DNA of 64,000 nucleotides from an uncultured Paracoccaceae bacterium (lineage in GTDB: Bacteria; Pseudomonadota; Alphaproteobacteria; Rhodobacterales; Rhodobacteraceae). The translations under genes and the position numbers were made by a program. The stretch covers positions 186,001 to 250,000 of the forward strand of contig CATOSB010000017.1 of NCBI GenBank assembly GCA_951812305.1. The letters are read 5' to 3'. This document shows, piece by piece, positions 56,637 through 64,000 of the stretch (the stretch's first letter is position 1; every line of letters begins with the position of its first letter). The notes beneath the pieces were generated by a model. That model made no database searches. It was not told the origin of the DNA and saw only the letters and a program-made list of their open reading frames with translations.

Positions 56637-57077
56637 ATGGAGAACAACTTCCCAATCAACGAAGATCTCGCTTATGAGAAGATCCGGGACCTCATGTTCG
56701 ACATGATGGAAGAGGACCCCAACCGTTTCTACGCCCTCACGGATAAGCTCAATGAACTGGCTGCGCTCCCTAAAAGAACCATGACACTTGTGCTCGATCT
56801 GATGGCTGCCACTCCCTTTCAGGTGATCATCCCGAAACACGTACGGAAAAATGACCCTGATACATTCAAAGCAGATCACGAAACCGTTTCAAATGTTCTA
56901 TTTCTTGGAGAGTTTGGCGGAATTGCCGTTGAACTGGAGCCAAATGAGGCTTTGAGAGAACCGAGGATCATTTCCATAACAATGGTGGAAATCCCTCATC
57001 GCAACCCTCTGCGAAAAAGGGTCAACGAGTATCGTAAAAAACGAATCAAAAAACTACGAAAAAATTCTGTCGAGTAG
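56637..57077 (+). CDS. Hypothetical protein carried inside IS982
   Basis: 146-residue protein: an acidic helical first part (MENNFPINEDLAYEKIRDLM, EEDPNRFYALTDKL) and a middle with VLDLMAATPFQVIIPKHV, then a strongly basic tail (NEYRKKRIKKLRK). The ATG at 56637 follows AGGTG. It lies between the ISAzo13 right end and the IS982 right end, so it belongs to the IS982 unit as a passenger. It does not look like a transposase; no family recognised. Confidence 0.6.
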   Translation: MENNFPINEDLAYEKIRDLMFDMMEEDPNRFYALTDKLNELAALPKRTMTLVLDLMAATPFQVIIPKHVRKNDPDTFKADHETVSNVLFLGEFGGIAVELEPNEALREPRIISITMVEIPHRNPLRKRVNEYRKKRIKKLRKNSVE

Positions 57078-57418
57078 TGCACTGGTGACGCCAACGTCTT
57101 ATCCAGAATCGGGGTTAACACTGGCTTGTTTTTCAACTCCATCTTTTGCAGACTGGTACGATGGCGGAACGCTTCACAGCGCTAACTTCGGGCTGTGGAA
57201 CTCTGCGTCTGCATCGAATCGTCTTGCTACTGCCGGTGATTGGTCTGCTTATATTCTTGGTGAGGATGAAGTGCGCAGAATTGGCATGGACGGCCTCAGG
57301 AGACGCGCGCAGCAACTGTCAAATTGCGTGACCGAAGCGGCAAAAGGTACTCCACCGAACATTGCCGCCAATCAGGCTGCTGCCGCATGTGTATTTCTTC
57401 TGAACTGGTAGGTTGTGC

Positions 57419-57513
57419 GGTTTACATCTTGAAAAGAAAGTGGATCGGGCTGGGCTTGCACAGTTTAACGCGGGCCTTACAAAAAGAAGTCAAATTCAAA
57501 CTGAGACACTACC
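57419..57513 (+). pseudogene. IS1-like transposase, C-terminal remnant with end
   Basis: The last codons read RGPYKKKSNSN-stop, matching the KRGPYKPRQKKDNSN end of the transposase at 52232, and are followed by the same terminal repeat. Upstream codons (KWIGLG compared with EWVVGL) are decayed and contain a stop. Confidence 0.65.
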
Positions 57514-57639
57514 CATCATTTACCTGGGCTAGACAAGTAATTGAATGCCTGATAGCCACCCTCATCCACGCCGCCTCGGATTCGTTCGGGGCGTGTTTGG
57601 TTTTGGAATTTGGGGACCTTCGGGGCCCTTTAACATAGC

Positions 57640-57658
57640 CCTCGGATACCGGGGGCGC
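57640..57658 (+). promoter_or_regulatory. Hairpin just upstream of rplB
   Basis: GCCCTCGG-ATA-CCGGGGGC forms an 8-pair stem 20 bases before the rplB start. Because rplW is not upstream, this leader or a promoter in 57514-57677 must drive the ribosomal genes. Confidence 0.45.
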
Positions 57659-57677
57659 TCAACGGAAGAGAGCAAGC

Positions 57678-58520
57678 ATGGCACTTAAGTCGTACAAACC
57701 GACGACGCCGGGCCAGCGCGGGCTGGTGCTGATCGACCGTTCGGAGCTTTGGAAAGGCCGCCCTGTAAAGGCCCTCACTGAGGGACTTAACAAGAAAGCG
57801 GGCCGGAACAATACCGGACGGATCACGATGCGCCGCCGCGGCGGTGGGGCGAAACGTCTGTATCGGGTCGTGGATTTCAAACGTCGGAAATTCGACGTCA
57901 CGGCCACAGTGGAACGGATCGAATACGACCCGAACCGCACTGCATTTATCGCACTGATCAGATATGACGATGGCGAGCAGGCCTATATCCTGGCCCCGCA
58001 GCGTCTGGCGATTGGTGACAAGGTCGTCTCGGCCCAGAAGGCCGACATCAAGCCGGGCAACGCGATGCCATTCTCTGGCATGCCCATCGGTACCATCATC
58101 CACAACATCGAGATGAAGCCCGGCAAGGGTGGTCAGATTGCACGCGCCGCTGGCACATATGCCCAGTTTGTTGGCCGCGACGGTGGATACGCTCAGATCC
58201 GGCTGTCCAGTGGCGAACTCCGCATGGTGCGTCAGGAATGCATGGCGACCGTCGGTGCCGTGTCGAACCCTGACAATTCGAACCAGAACCTCGGCAAGGC
58301 CGGTCGTGTCCGCCACATGGGCAAGCGCCCAAGCGTTCGTGGCGTGGTCATGAACCCGGTCGATCACCCCCATGGTGGTGGTGAAGGCCGGACATCCGGT
58401 GGCCGCCATCCGGTATCGCCCTGGGGCAAGCCGACAAAGGGTGCGCGCACCCGTGACAAGAACAAAGCGTCGTCCAAGCTGATCATCCGCTCGCGCCACG
58501 CCAAGAAGAAGGGGCGCTGA
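57678..58520 (+). CDS. rplB: 50S ribosomal protein L2
   Basis: 280 residues, normal length. [20 protein letters not shown] at the start and the C-terminal [20 protein letters not shown] are diagnostic; the conserved His in DHPHGG sits near the peptidyl transferase centre. First of five ribosomal genes. The usual upstream neighbours (rpsJ, rplC, rplD, rplW) are not in the preceding sequence, which is mobile DNA. Confidence 0.97.
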   Translation: MALKSYKPTTPGQRGLVLIDRSELWKGRPVKALTEGLNKKAGRNNTGRITMRRRGGGAKRLYRVVDFKRRKFDVTATVERIEYDPNRTAFIALIRYDDGEQAYILAPQRLAIGDKVVSAQKADIKPGNAMPFSGMPIGTIIHNIEMKPGKGGQIARAAGTYAQFVGRDGGYAQIRLSSGELRMVRQECMATVGAVSNPDNSNQNLGKAGRVRHMGKRPSVRGVVMNPVDHPHGGGEGRTSGGRHPVSPWGKPTKGARTRDKNKASSKLIIRSRHAKKKGR

Positions 58521-58523
58521 TAG

Positions 58524-58802
58524 ATGTCGCGTTCTGTATGGAAAGGGCCTTTCGTGGACTCTTATGTCCTCAAGAAGGCCGAAAAGTCCCGCGAGTCGGG
58601 CCGCAACGAGGTCATCAAGATCTGGTCGCGCCGCTCGACCATCCTGCCGCAATTCGTTGGCCTGACCTTTGGTGTCTATAACGGCCGCAAGCACATTCCG
58701 GTCAATGTCACCGAGGACATGATTGGCCAGAAGTTCGGCGAGTACAGCCCGACGCGCACCTATCACGGTCACGCGGCGGATAAACGCGCGAAGAGGAGCT
58801 AA
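58524..58802 (+). CDS. rpsS: 30S ribosomal protein S19
   Basis: 92 residues, starts 3 bp after rpl[21 protein letters not shown] and the [19 protein letters not shown] region are typical. Binds 16S rRNA in the head of the small subunit. Confidence 0.97.
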   Translation: MSRSVWKGPFVDSYVLKKAEKSRESGRNEVIKIWSRRSTILPQFVGLTFGVYNGRKHIPVNVTEDMIGQKFGEYSPTRTYHGHAADKRAKRS

Positions 58803-58805
58803 GCC

Positions 58806-59186
58806 ATGGGCAAGGACAAAAATCCGCGCCGCGTGGCGGAAAACGAGGCGATGGCGAAACTGCGAATGCTGAAGACCAGCCCACAGAAGCTGAACCTCGT
58901 GGCCGGCCTTATTCGCGGCAAGAAGGTGGACAAGGCTCTGAATGAGCTGACCTTCAGCAAGAAACGCATTGCAGGCGACGTGAAGAAATGCCTTCAGTCG
59001 GCAATTGCGAATGCAGAAAACAACCACAATCTGGATGTGGATGAACTGGTGGTGGCCGAGGCTTATGTCGGCAAGAACCTGACCATGAAGCGCGGTCGCC
59101 CGCGGGCGCGTGGCCGGTTCGGCAAGATCATGAAGCCGTTCGCAGAAATCACAATTCTGGTCCGCCAGGTTGAGGAGCAAGCCTAA
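58806..59186 (+). CDS. rplV: 50S ribosomal protein L22
   Basis: 126 residues. The loop reaching the exit tunnel is in the [18 protein letters not shown] segment. Its stop overlaps the rpsC start by one base. Confidence 0.97.
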   Translation: MGKDKNPRRVAENEAMAKLRMLKTSPQKLNLVAGLIRGKKVDKALNELTFSKKRIAGDVKKCLQSAIANAENNHNLDVDELVVAEAYVGKNLTMKRGRPRARGRFGKIMKPFAEITILVRQVEEQA

Positions 59187-59899
59187 TGGGTAACAAAACA
59201 AATCCGATCGGTATGCGCCTGCAGGTGAACCGCACCTGGGACAGCCGCTGGTATGCAGACACCAAAGACTATGGCGATCTGCTGCTGGAAGATCTGAGGA
59301 TGCGCGAATTCATCGAGAAAGAGTGCAAGCAGGCTGGAGTAAGCCGCGTGATCATCGAACGTCCGCACAAGAAGTGCCGGGTGACGGTTCACACGGCGCG
59401 CCCGGGCGTCATCATCGGCAAGAAAGGCGCGGACATCGAGTCGCTGCGCAAGAAACTTGCCAGCATGACCGACAGCGAGCTGCACCTGAACATCGTTGAG
59501 GTCCGCAAGCCGGAGCTTGATGCGGCACTGGTCGCCGAAAGCATTGCCCAGCAGTTGGAGCGTCGTGTTTCCTTCCGCCGCGCGATGAAGCGGGCGGTGC
59601 AGAATTCGATGCGCATGGGTGCCCTTGGTATTCGTGTGAATGTCGCGGGCCGCCTCGGCGGTGCCGAGATCGCGCGGACCGAATGGTATCGCGAAGGTCG
59701 CGTGCCGCTGCACACTCTGCGCGCGGATATCGATTATGCCACCGTCGAGGCGGTGACGCCCTATGGCATCATCGGCATCAAAGTCTGGATCTTCAAAGGC
59801 GAGATCATGGAGCACGACCCGTCGGCTCGTGATCGCAAGGCCCAGGAACTGCAAGACGGCCCGGCACCCCGTGGTGCTGGCGGCGGTCGGCGGAAGTAG
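59186..59899 (+). CDS. rpsC: 30S ribosomal protein S3
   Basis: 237 residues. Starts [20 protein letters not shown]; the KH domain shows [14 protein letters not shown], and the C-terminal GVRVN-type segment ([20 protein letters not shown]) is present. The end has a basic tail (GGGRRK). Confidence 0.97.
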   Translation: MGNKTNPIGMRLQVNRTWDSRWYADTKDYGDLLLEDLRMREFIEKECKQAGVSRVIIERPHKKCRVTVHTARPGVIIGKKGADIESLRKKLASMTDSELHLNIVEVRKPELDAALVAESIAQQLERRVSFRRAMKRAVQNSMRMGALGIRVNVAGRLGGAEIARTEWYREGRVPLHTLRADIDYATVEAVTPYGIIGIKVWIFKGEIMEHDPSARDRKAQELQDGPAPRGAGGGRRK

Positions 59900-59910
59900 G
59901 GAGCGTATAA

Positions 59911-60324
59911 ATGCTACAGCCAAAGCGCACAAAATTCCGCAAGATGTTCAAGGGTCGGATCAAGGGTGAAGCCAAGGGCGGCTCTACCCTCAACTTCGGC
60001 TCCTACGGGCTGAAGGCGACCGAGCCGGAGCGCATCACCGCGCGCCAGATCGAAGCCGCCCGTCGTGCCATGACACGTCACATGAAACGTCAGGGCCGTG
60101 TTTGGATCCGCATCTTCCCCGACACCCCGATCACCGCCAAACCCATCGAAGTTCGTATGGGTAAAGGTAAGGGTTCGGTCGACCGCTGGGCCTGCAAGGT
60201 CAAGCCCGGCCGGATCATGTTCGAGATCGACGGCGTCAACGACGACGTCGCCCGCGAGGCCCTGCGTCTGGCGGCGATGAAGTTGCCAGTCAAGACACGG
60301 ACAGTGGTAAGGGAAGACTGGTAA
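59911..60324 (+). CDS. rplP: 50S ribosomal protein L16
   Basis: 137 residues. [19 protein letters not shown] and [21 protein letters not shown] are typical. It is the last ribosomal gene here; rpmC, which normally follows, is absent, and a terminator lies 87 bp downstream. Confidence 0.97.
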   Translation: MLQPKRTKFRKMFKGRIKGEAKGGSTLNFGSYGLKATEPERITARQIEAARRAMTRHMKRQGRVWIRIFPDTPITAKPIEVRMGKGKGSVDRWACKVKPGRIMFEIDGVNDDVAREALRLAAMKLPVKTRTVVREDW

Positions 60325-60410
60325 GCAATTCGCGCCAAGCGCGCGACTTGACGGTGCGATGAGCGTGTTTCCTTGGAAACGCGCGGTCGCACACCCCCCC
60401 GAAAGTAGCA

Positions 60411-60442
60411 CCCCGTCAGGAAACTGGCGGGGGTATCTTTTT
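60411..60442 (+). terminator. Terminator after rplP
   Basis: CCCCGTCA/TGGCGGGG stem (one G-T pair) around GGAAAC, followed by GTATCTTTTT. A second hairpin (GTTTCC/GGAAAC near 60368) precedes it. Confidence 0.8.
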
Positions 60443-61016
60443 ATGCAGCTATTGAAGCAGGGATTTCCCTCAGAAAGATCAACTTTACGGCAACTGGTCC
60501 ATATGGCGTATCAATTGCAAACGGCACGTTAGAATTTGGGTCTACACTCACAACGGTATTGTAAGAATAATCAGCCGGTTGGGGTGGAATGCCTTGAACG
60601 ATTGCGGTTCCCTTTAAAACCGTAATGTTCATGTCAAAGATCACTTGGCCGAAGTTCTCCGGGTCAGGGTAACAAACGCCATCATATTGAACGCCTCCAT
60701 CGTGCCCAAAAATCCTACCTTTTTGCAATACTAGGATTGCGACGCCAGATTGGCCTGTTCGCCCTTGAAACTCGATCGCGTACATTCCGTCATACATATT
60801 ATTTGCTCCTGATTTCGCGCGACTGATCTCCTTCGCTTGAAGTTCCGAGGGAAGAGAGAAAAGCAACCTGACGTATGCTGAGACCGTCCCAGGGACATCG
60901 GCGTTGGGAACGCACCAATTGTTGACCGCTCTCGAAGTCACGCCCAGAAGCGCACTCAGCGTTTTCCTGTCTATCCCAATCGCATCAAGCGACTTCACTA
61001 GATCTTCGCCTGTCAT
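60441..61016 (-). CDS. HTH protein with GrlR-like C-terminal domain
   Basis: 191 residues. The first 60 form a Cro/C1-type helix-turn-helix (LVKSLDAIGIDRKTLSALLG, TSRAVNNWCVPN). After a linker, residues about 75-190 resemble the GrlR beta fold: YDGMYAIEFQGRTGQSGVAI, then GRIFGHDGGVQYDGVCYP. GrlR is known as a small partner that binds and restrains a type III secretion activator; here the fold is fused to its own DNA-binding domain. Convergent with rplP. The target is unknown. Confidence 0.65.
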   Translation of the reverse strand: MTGEDLVKSLDAIGIDRKTLSALLGVTSRAVNNWCVPNADVPGTVSAYVRLLFSLPSELQAKEISRAKSGANNMYDGMYAIEFQGRTGQSGVAILVLQKGRIFGHDGGVQYDGVCYPDPENFGQVIFDMNITVLKGTAIVQGIPPQPADYSYNTVVSVDPNSNVPFAIDTPYGPVAVKLIFLREIPASIAA

Positions 61017-61078
61017 ATTTTACCGATTAATGGAAAATTATGGTAATTACAAGAAAAGCTTTCTTAAAAAAAACCATT

Positions 61079-61528
61079 CTAAACCCCCTCCAAAAAAAAC
61101 CCAATCGCCTCTGCCAACTCTGTCTCTTCATATCCGAAATGCGACCGCACGACCTCTTCCAGCGCGTTGAACACGCCGCGGCATTCGGTGAACCTGGCGT
61201 CGCTGGGGTCATTCACCAGATTGAAAGCTGCGGAATAGAGCCGCTCGATCAGGGCGTGGACGATTTTGTGTTCCTCGCGCAGCCGCGCCACGACCGCGAC
61301 GATGCCCGGCGGGGCGGCGGATTCCAGCCCCGGAAACATCATGGTTTCCTCGGCATTGTGATGCATCGACAGAACCCGGCATTCGCGCCCGCACATGTTG
61401 CCGAAGGTGCGGAAGTTCTGGGTCATGTCCAGCGTTGCGATCTGGTTGGGCAGGGTGGATGGATCCTCTAGTCCGGCCTCGACAGCGTCCAGCACTTTGC
61501 GGATGCGGGCGATGTCCATCAGATGCAT
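61079..61528 (-). CDS. Hemerythrin domain-containing protein
   Basis: 149-residue four-helix protein. Iron-binding His/Glu patterns are MHHNAEETMMFPGLE, LREEHKIVHALIERL and RSHFGYEETELAEA. Roles include oxygen, NO or iron handling. The AT-rich 3' flank with A runs (61068-61104 on the plus strand) may stop transcription. The N-terminus at 61528 is uncertain. Confidence 0.82.
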   Translation of the reverse strand: MHLMDIARIRKVLDAVEAGLEDPSTLPNQIATLDMTQNFRTFGNMCGRECRVLSMHHNAEETMMFPGLESAAPPGIVAVVARLREEHKIVHALIERLYSAAFNLVNDPSDARFTECRGVFNALEEVVRSHFGYEETELAEAIGFFLEGV

Positions 61529-61714
61529 CCGGTGGATCGGGCGAGGTGTTTGCCTCTGCGTCGTTGCTCGTCTGTAACATCAGGCAAAATTGGCGCCTTG
61601 GGGCGCTCGGCCGGGTCGATTTTCAACTCTGAGAGGAGGCGTTCAGACATGGGTCGGTGGTATCGAGCGCGGGTCTGGTTGCCAAGGGATCAACGCGCGC
61701 GGTAAGACCCATCA

Positions 61715-62323
61715 ATGACCAGCATCCGTAGCCTTTTTGTTACCCGCTTATATCAATCCCGTGTCGAGGGCGTTGATTACAGCGAGTTGGAAGCGTCATG
61801 TTTCTCGATTGCTGAGGATGACGAGGCGGGGCAGGAGTGGTGCGAGGCGGAAGGGTTTCCGGGATATACAAGCTATGCCAGCCTGACGGATTTGCCGTGG
61901 CGGTTTCCCATATTCGCCGATCTGGTAAAGCAACTGGACGTGCATGTGGCGGCATTTGCCCAGGATCTGGCTTTTGATCTGGATGGCAAGCCGTTGGTTT
62001 TAGAGGATATCTGGATCAACATCCTGCCAGAGGGCGGCATTCACGCCGGGCACTTGCATCCGCATTCCGTGATCTCTGGGACAACTTATGTGGCAATGCC
62101 GGACGGAGCATCGGCGATCAAGTTCGAGGACCCGCGCCATGCGATGATGATGGCCGCGCCCCCGCGCCGGAAGGAAGCCGAGGAGGCATTGCGGAACTTC
62201 GTCTATGTGGCGCCGAAGGTTAGGGACGTGCTGCTTTGGGAAAGCTGGCTGCGCCATGAGGTGCCGATGAACATGGCAGAGGAAGAGCGTGTCAGCGTCA
62301 GTTTCAACTATGCCTGGCGTTAG
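61715..62323 (+). CDS. TIGR02466 family putative 2OG-Fe(II) oxygenase
   Basis: 202 residues. The double-stranded beta-helix iron site can be read as HAGHLHPHS and the later RHEV with PMN, and SVSFNYAWR ends the family. The substrate is not known. It is 12 bp before the MFS transporter start, so the two are probably co-transcribed. Confidence 0.82.
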   Translation: MTSIRSLFVTRLYQSRVEGVDYSELEASCFSIAEDDEAGQEWCEAEGFPGYTSYASLTDLPWRFPIFADLVKQLDVHVAAFAQDLAFDLDGKPLVLEDIWINILPEGGIHAGHLHPHSVISGTTYVAMPDGASAIKFEDPRHAMMMAAPPRRKEAEEALRNFVYVAPKVRDVLLWESWLRHEVPMNMAEEERVSVSFNYAWR

Positions 62324-62335
62324 GAGCGTGTGAAT

Positions 62336-63550
62336 ATGGCCGACCCGAGACCCAGGAAATCGGATCTGAATGCCGCGATATTTGCGGGCTGCGTGATTGC
62401 GTTCCTGAGTTTCGGGTTCGCGGCGACGTTTGGTGTTTTCCTTAAACCAATGTCCACCGACCTGGGCTGGGGCCGTGAGGTCTTTTCCATGTCGGTGGCA
62501 GTGCAATTGCTGTTCTGGGGCATCGCACAACCGATCGCGGGCGCATTTGCCGACCGGTTTGGCACGGCGCGTGTTCTGGGTTTCGGCGCGGTTTGTGCCG
62601 GTGTCGGGTTTCTTCTGCGCGGTAATGTTACGGATCCGACTCTGTTTGTTTTGACGGGTGTTTTGACCGGCATTGGCACCGGCGCGGCATCATTCCCGAT
62701 CGTGATCGGCGCGCTGGGCAAGATCGTGTCAATGGAACGCCGCAGTTTCATCATGGGCCTCGGCACGGCCGCCGCGTCGCTGGGGATGTTTGTCGGCGCA
62801 CCGAGCGCGACAACCATGATTGGCAGCATCGGTTGGCAACCGGCACTTTGGGTCATCGGCGGCAGCTTTTTCCTGATCCTTCCGTTCCTCATCTTCATCG
62901 CCCGGGTGTCCAAACCGACGGCGGCGGGGTCTGCATTCGGGGATTTCGGCAAGGCACTGGGAACCGCATTTCGAGACCGTAGCTATCTTTGCCTGTTCTT
63001 TGGGTTCTTTGTGTGCGGATTTCACGTCGCGTTCATCCAAACGCACTTGCCCTCTTATGTTCAGGATCTGGGGCTTGCGGCCTGGGTCGGGGCCTGGTCG
63101 TTATCGCTAATCGGGTTGTTCAATATTGCAGGATCATTCGGCGCGGGTTGGGCGGGGCAGGCATTGTCATCCAAATGGGTGTTGAGCGGCATCTATTTCG
63201 CGCGCGCGGTGGTGATTGCGTGCTTCATACTGGTGCCGGTGTCGGAGACCAGCGTGTTGCTGTTTTCTTCCGTCATGGGCGTCTTGTGGCTTTCGACCGT
63301 TCCGCTGACGATGGGTTTGGTGGCGCTGACGCAGGGGTTGAAATTTTTGTCGACGCTGGCGGGGCTGGTGTTCCTCAGCCACCAGACCGGCAGCTTTATC
63401 GGAGCCTGGTTGGGCGGGCGAATCTATGACTTGAATCAGGATTACACGCCAATGTGGTGGGCAGCGGTGGCGTTGGGGCTATTGGCGGCACTTATTCACA
63501 TACCGATAAAGGAAGCGCCGGGGCCGCTGGCATTGGCGGAAAAGTCGTAG
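62336..63550 (+). CDS. MFS transporter
   Basis: 404-residue, 12-helix transporter of the monocarboxylate/oxalate-formate type, as judged by FGFAATFGVFLKPMSTDLGWGR at the first helix and the loop DRFGTARVLGFGA. The ATG at 62336 is chosen over a GTG at 62330 because GGAG spacing fits better. Substrate unknown. Confidence 0.88.
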   Translation: MADPRPRKSDLNAAIFAGCVIAFLSFGFAATFGVFLKPMSTDLGWGREVFSMSVAVQLLFWGIAQPIAGAFADRFGTARVLGFGAVCAGVGFLLRGNVTDPTLFVLTGVLTGIGTGAASFPIVIGALGKIVSMERRSFIMGLGTAAASLGMFVGAPSATTMIGSIGWQPALWVIGGSFFLILPFLIFIARVSKPTAAGSAFGDFGKALGTAFRDRSYLCLFFGFFVCGFHVAFIQTHLPSYVQDLGLAAWVGAWSLSLIGLFNIAGSFGAGWAGQALSSKWVLSGIYFARAVVIACFILVPVSETSVLLFSSVMGVLWLSTVPLTMGLVALTQGLKFLSTLAGLVFLSHQTGSFIGAWLGGRIYDLNQDYTPMWWAAVALGLLAALIHIPIKEAPGPLALAEKS

Positions 63551-63598
63551 TTTTCGTCGTAAGCTGATCGCTCTGTAAAATGCGGGCCGACCGCTGCT

Positions 63599-64000
63599 TT
63601 ATTCCTTCAGCAAAGCTTCCGCTTCGATCTCTATCGCAAAATTCATCGGCAGTCCGTGTGTGCCAATGGCTGACCGTGCGTGAGCGCCGATCTCTGGCCC
63701 GAACGCCCCGATGATCAGATCACTGAAGCCGTTGATCGCAAGGTGCTGTTCTGAGTATCCGGGTGCGGAGTTGACCATGCCAAAGACCCTGACCCAACCG
63801 GCGATACGGGAAAGCTCGCCGATCTCTGCCTTCAGATTGGCGAGGATCGACAACCCGACCTCGCGGGCCTCGGCATAGGCTTCGTCTGTTGACAGGTCCT
63901 TGCCGACCTGACCATAGGGGCCAGCGATGGAGCCGTCAGGCGCGCTTTTGGGATGGCCGGAGATCAGCGCGCGGTTGCCGCGAATGTTGATGAAGCTGAA
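63599..64000 (-). CDS. RidA family protein, 5' end outside window
   Basis: The frame is open from 64000 to the stop at 63599 (133 residues). It reads FSFINIRGNRALISGHPKSA at the start and IGTHGLPMNFAIEIEAEALL at the end, as in RidA/YjgF proteins that deaminate reactive enamines. The start codon lies beyond the window. Convergent with the MFS gene. Confidence 0.85.
   Translation of the reverse strand, partial: FSFINIRGNRALISGHPKSAPDGSIAGPYGQVGKDLSTDEAYAEAREVGLSILANLKAEIGELSRIAGWVRVFGMVNSAPGYSEQHLAINGFSDLIIGAFGPEIGAHARSAIGTHGLPMNFAIEIEAEALLKE

Larger units (their letters stand above)
54253..57115 (-). mobile_element. IS982 element, copy 2, with passenger gene and nested ISAzo13
   Basis: Left end ACCTGAGTTCTGGATAAG (54253) and right end, inverted, ACCCCGATTCTGGATAAG (to 57115) match in 14 of 18 bases. 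TAACACT flanks both sides (54246-54252 and 57116-57122) as a target duplication. After removing ISAzo13 the element would be about 1.5 kb, longer than a usual IS982 (about 1 kb), because it also holds a 146-codon gene. Confidence 0.85.
54221..57411 (+). pseudogene. Small secreted protein interrupted by IS982
   Basis: The gene starts at 54221 after AAAGGATATCTCA. Its first 32 bases encode MKRRALIIIT and the first two bases of the next codon; then IS982 intervenes. Removing 54253-57115 and one copy of the TAACACT duplication joins 54252 to 57123 in frame, giving signal peptide ...LACFSTPSFA and mature DWYDGGTLHSANFGLW with NRLATAGDW, ending CVFLLNW at 57411 (106 residues). The exact join through the signal peptide makes the reconstruction convincing. 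The family is not named; motifs YDGGTLH and NRLATA suggest a conserved periplasmic protein. A fragment could still be translated from a GTG at 57085. Confidence 0.85.
52223..57513. mobile_element. Possible composite element between inverted IS1-like ends
   Basis: GGTAGTGTCTCAGTTTGAATT at 52223 recurs in inverted orientation ending at 57513. The left end belongs to an intact IS1-like transposase gene; the right end follows a decayed piece of the same transposase. Between them lie a retropepsin operon, a secreted-protein gene and nested insertions. The flanking 9 bases do not match (GCAAATTTC, CATCATTTA), so movement as one unit is not proven. Confidence 0.5.

Noticed and set aside
57146-57331. 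61-codon frame with one hydrophobic segment
   Set aside because: It overlaps, out of frame, the reconstructed secreted protein, which has better support.
61523-61705. 60-codon frame between hemerythrin and the TIGR02466 gene
   Set aside because: Arg/Ser-rich without ribosome site or conserved look; likely noncoding.

Overview
The window looks like a chromosomal segment of an alphaproteobacterium of the Rhodobacteraceae (Roseobacter-type). The reasons are the gene order hisD - UPF0262 - low-molecular-weight phosphatase - infA - maf - RNase E/G, the DUF2948 gene directly behind murA, the TRAP and CO-dehydrogenase-like catabolic genes, and moderately GC-rich codon use. This is inference from gene content; no 16S gene is present.

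Layout. (1) 1-1320: right part of an IS66 element, ending 2 bp beyond the stop codon of a solitary family-5 solute-binding protein (1323-2903, -). (2) 3113-8987 (+): a MoxR ATPase and a CoxE-like VWA protein, then the three subunits of a form II CO-dehydrogenase-like molybdenum hydroxylase in the order small-large-medium. (3) 9061-17157: a catabolic locus with an HMGL-type synthase, a GntR/FCD regulator, and a minus-strand operon (RutE-like nitroreductase, OsmC protein, three-part TRAP transporter, intradiol dioxygenase). A YciI-like gene and the N-terminal stump of malonyl-CoA decarboxylase follow. An IS5 element (17142-18242) cuts off that stump on one side and a DUF4189-like secreted protein on the other. 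(4) 18525-25651 (-): gltD and gltB separated by four small genes, the last five genes being linked by ATGA overlaps. (5) 25896-38648: housekeeping genes (uppP, NDUFA9-like, P450, tRNA-Thr, murA, hisD, infA, maf, RNase E/G) with GC-rich intergenic repeats. (6) 38744-57513: an island of mobile DNA. (7) 57678-60324: rplB-rpsS-rplV-rpsC-rplP from the S10 ribosomal operon, then an HTH-GrlR-like protein, hemerythrin, a TIGR02466 protein, an MFS transporter and a partial RidA protein.

The island is the most unusual part. It holds elements or remnants of IS630 (two), IS66, IS200/IS605 (two), IS982 (two copies), IS4, an IS1-like element (one intact, one remnant) and ISAzo13. Non-transposon cargo includes a trypco1-like fragment, a coiled-coil membrane protein with 33-bp repeats, a protein of about 1,727 residues fusing a DEDD exonuclease, a RecQ helicase and a UvrD helicase, and a three-gene operon ending in a retropepsin-like protease.

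One nested insertion can be reconstructed from the sequence. An IS982 element (54253-57115) with 18-bp inverted ends and a 7-bp target duplication interrupts the signal peptide of a small secreted protein (54221-54252 plus 57123-57411). That IS982 carries an unrelated 146-residue gene and has itself been invaded by ISAzo13 (55247-56587). The broken gene and the protease operon both lie between inverted IS1-like ends at 52223 and 57513, which suggests a composite element.
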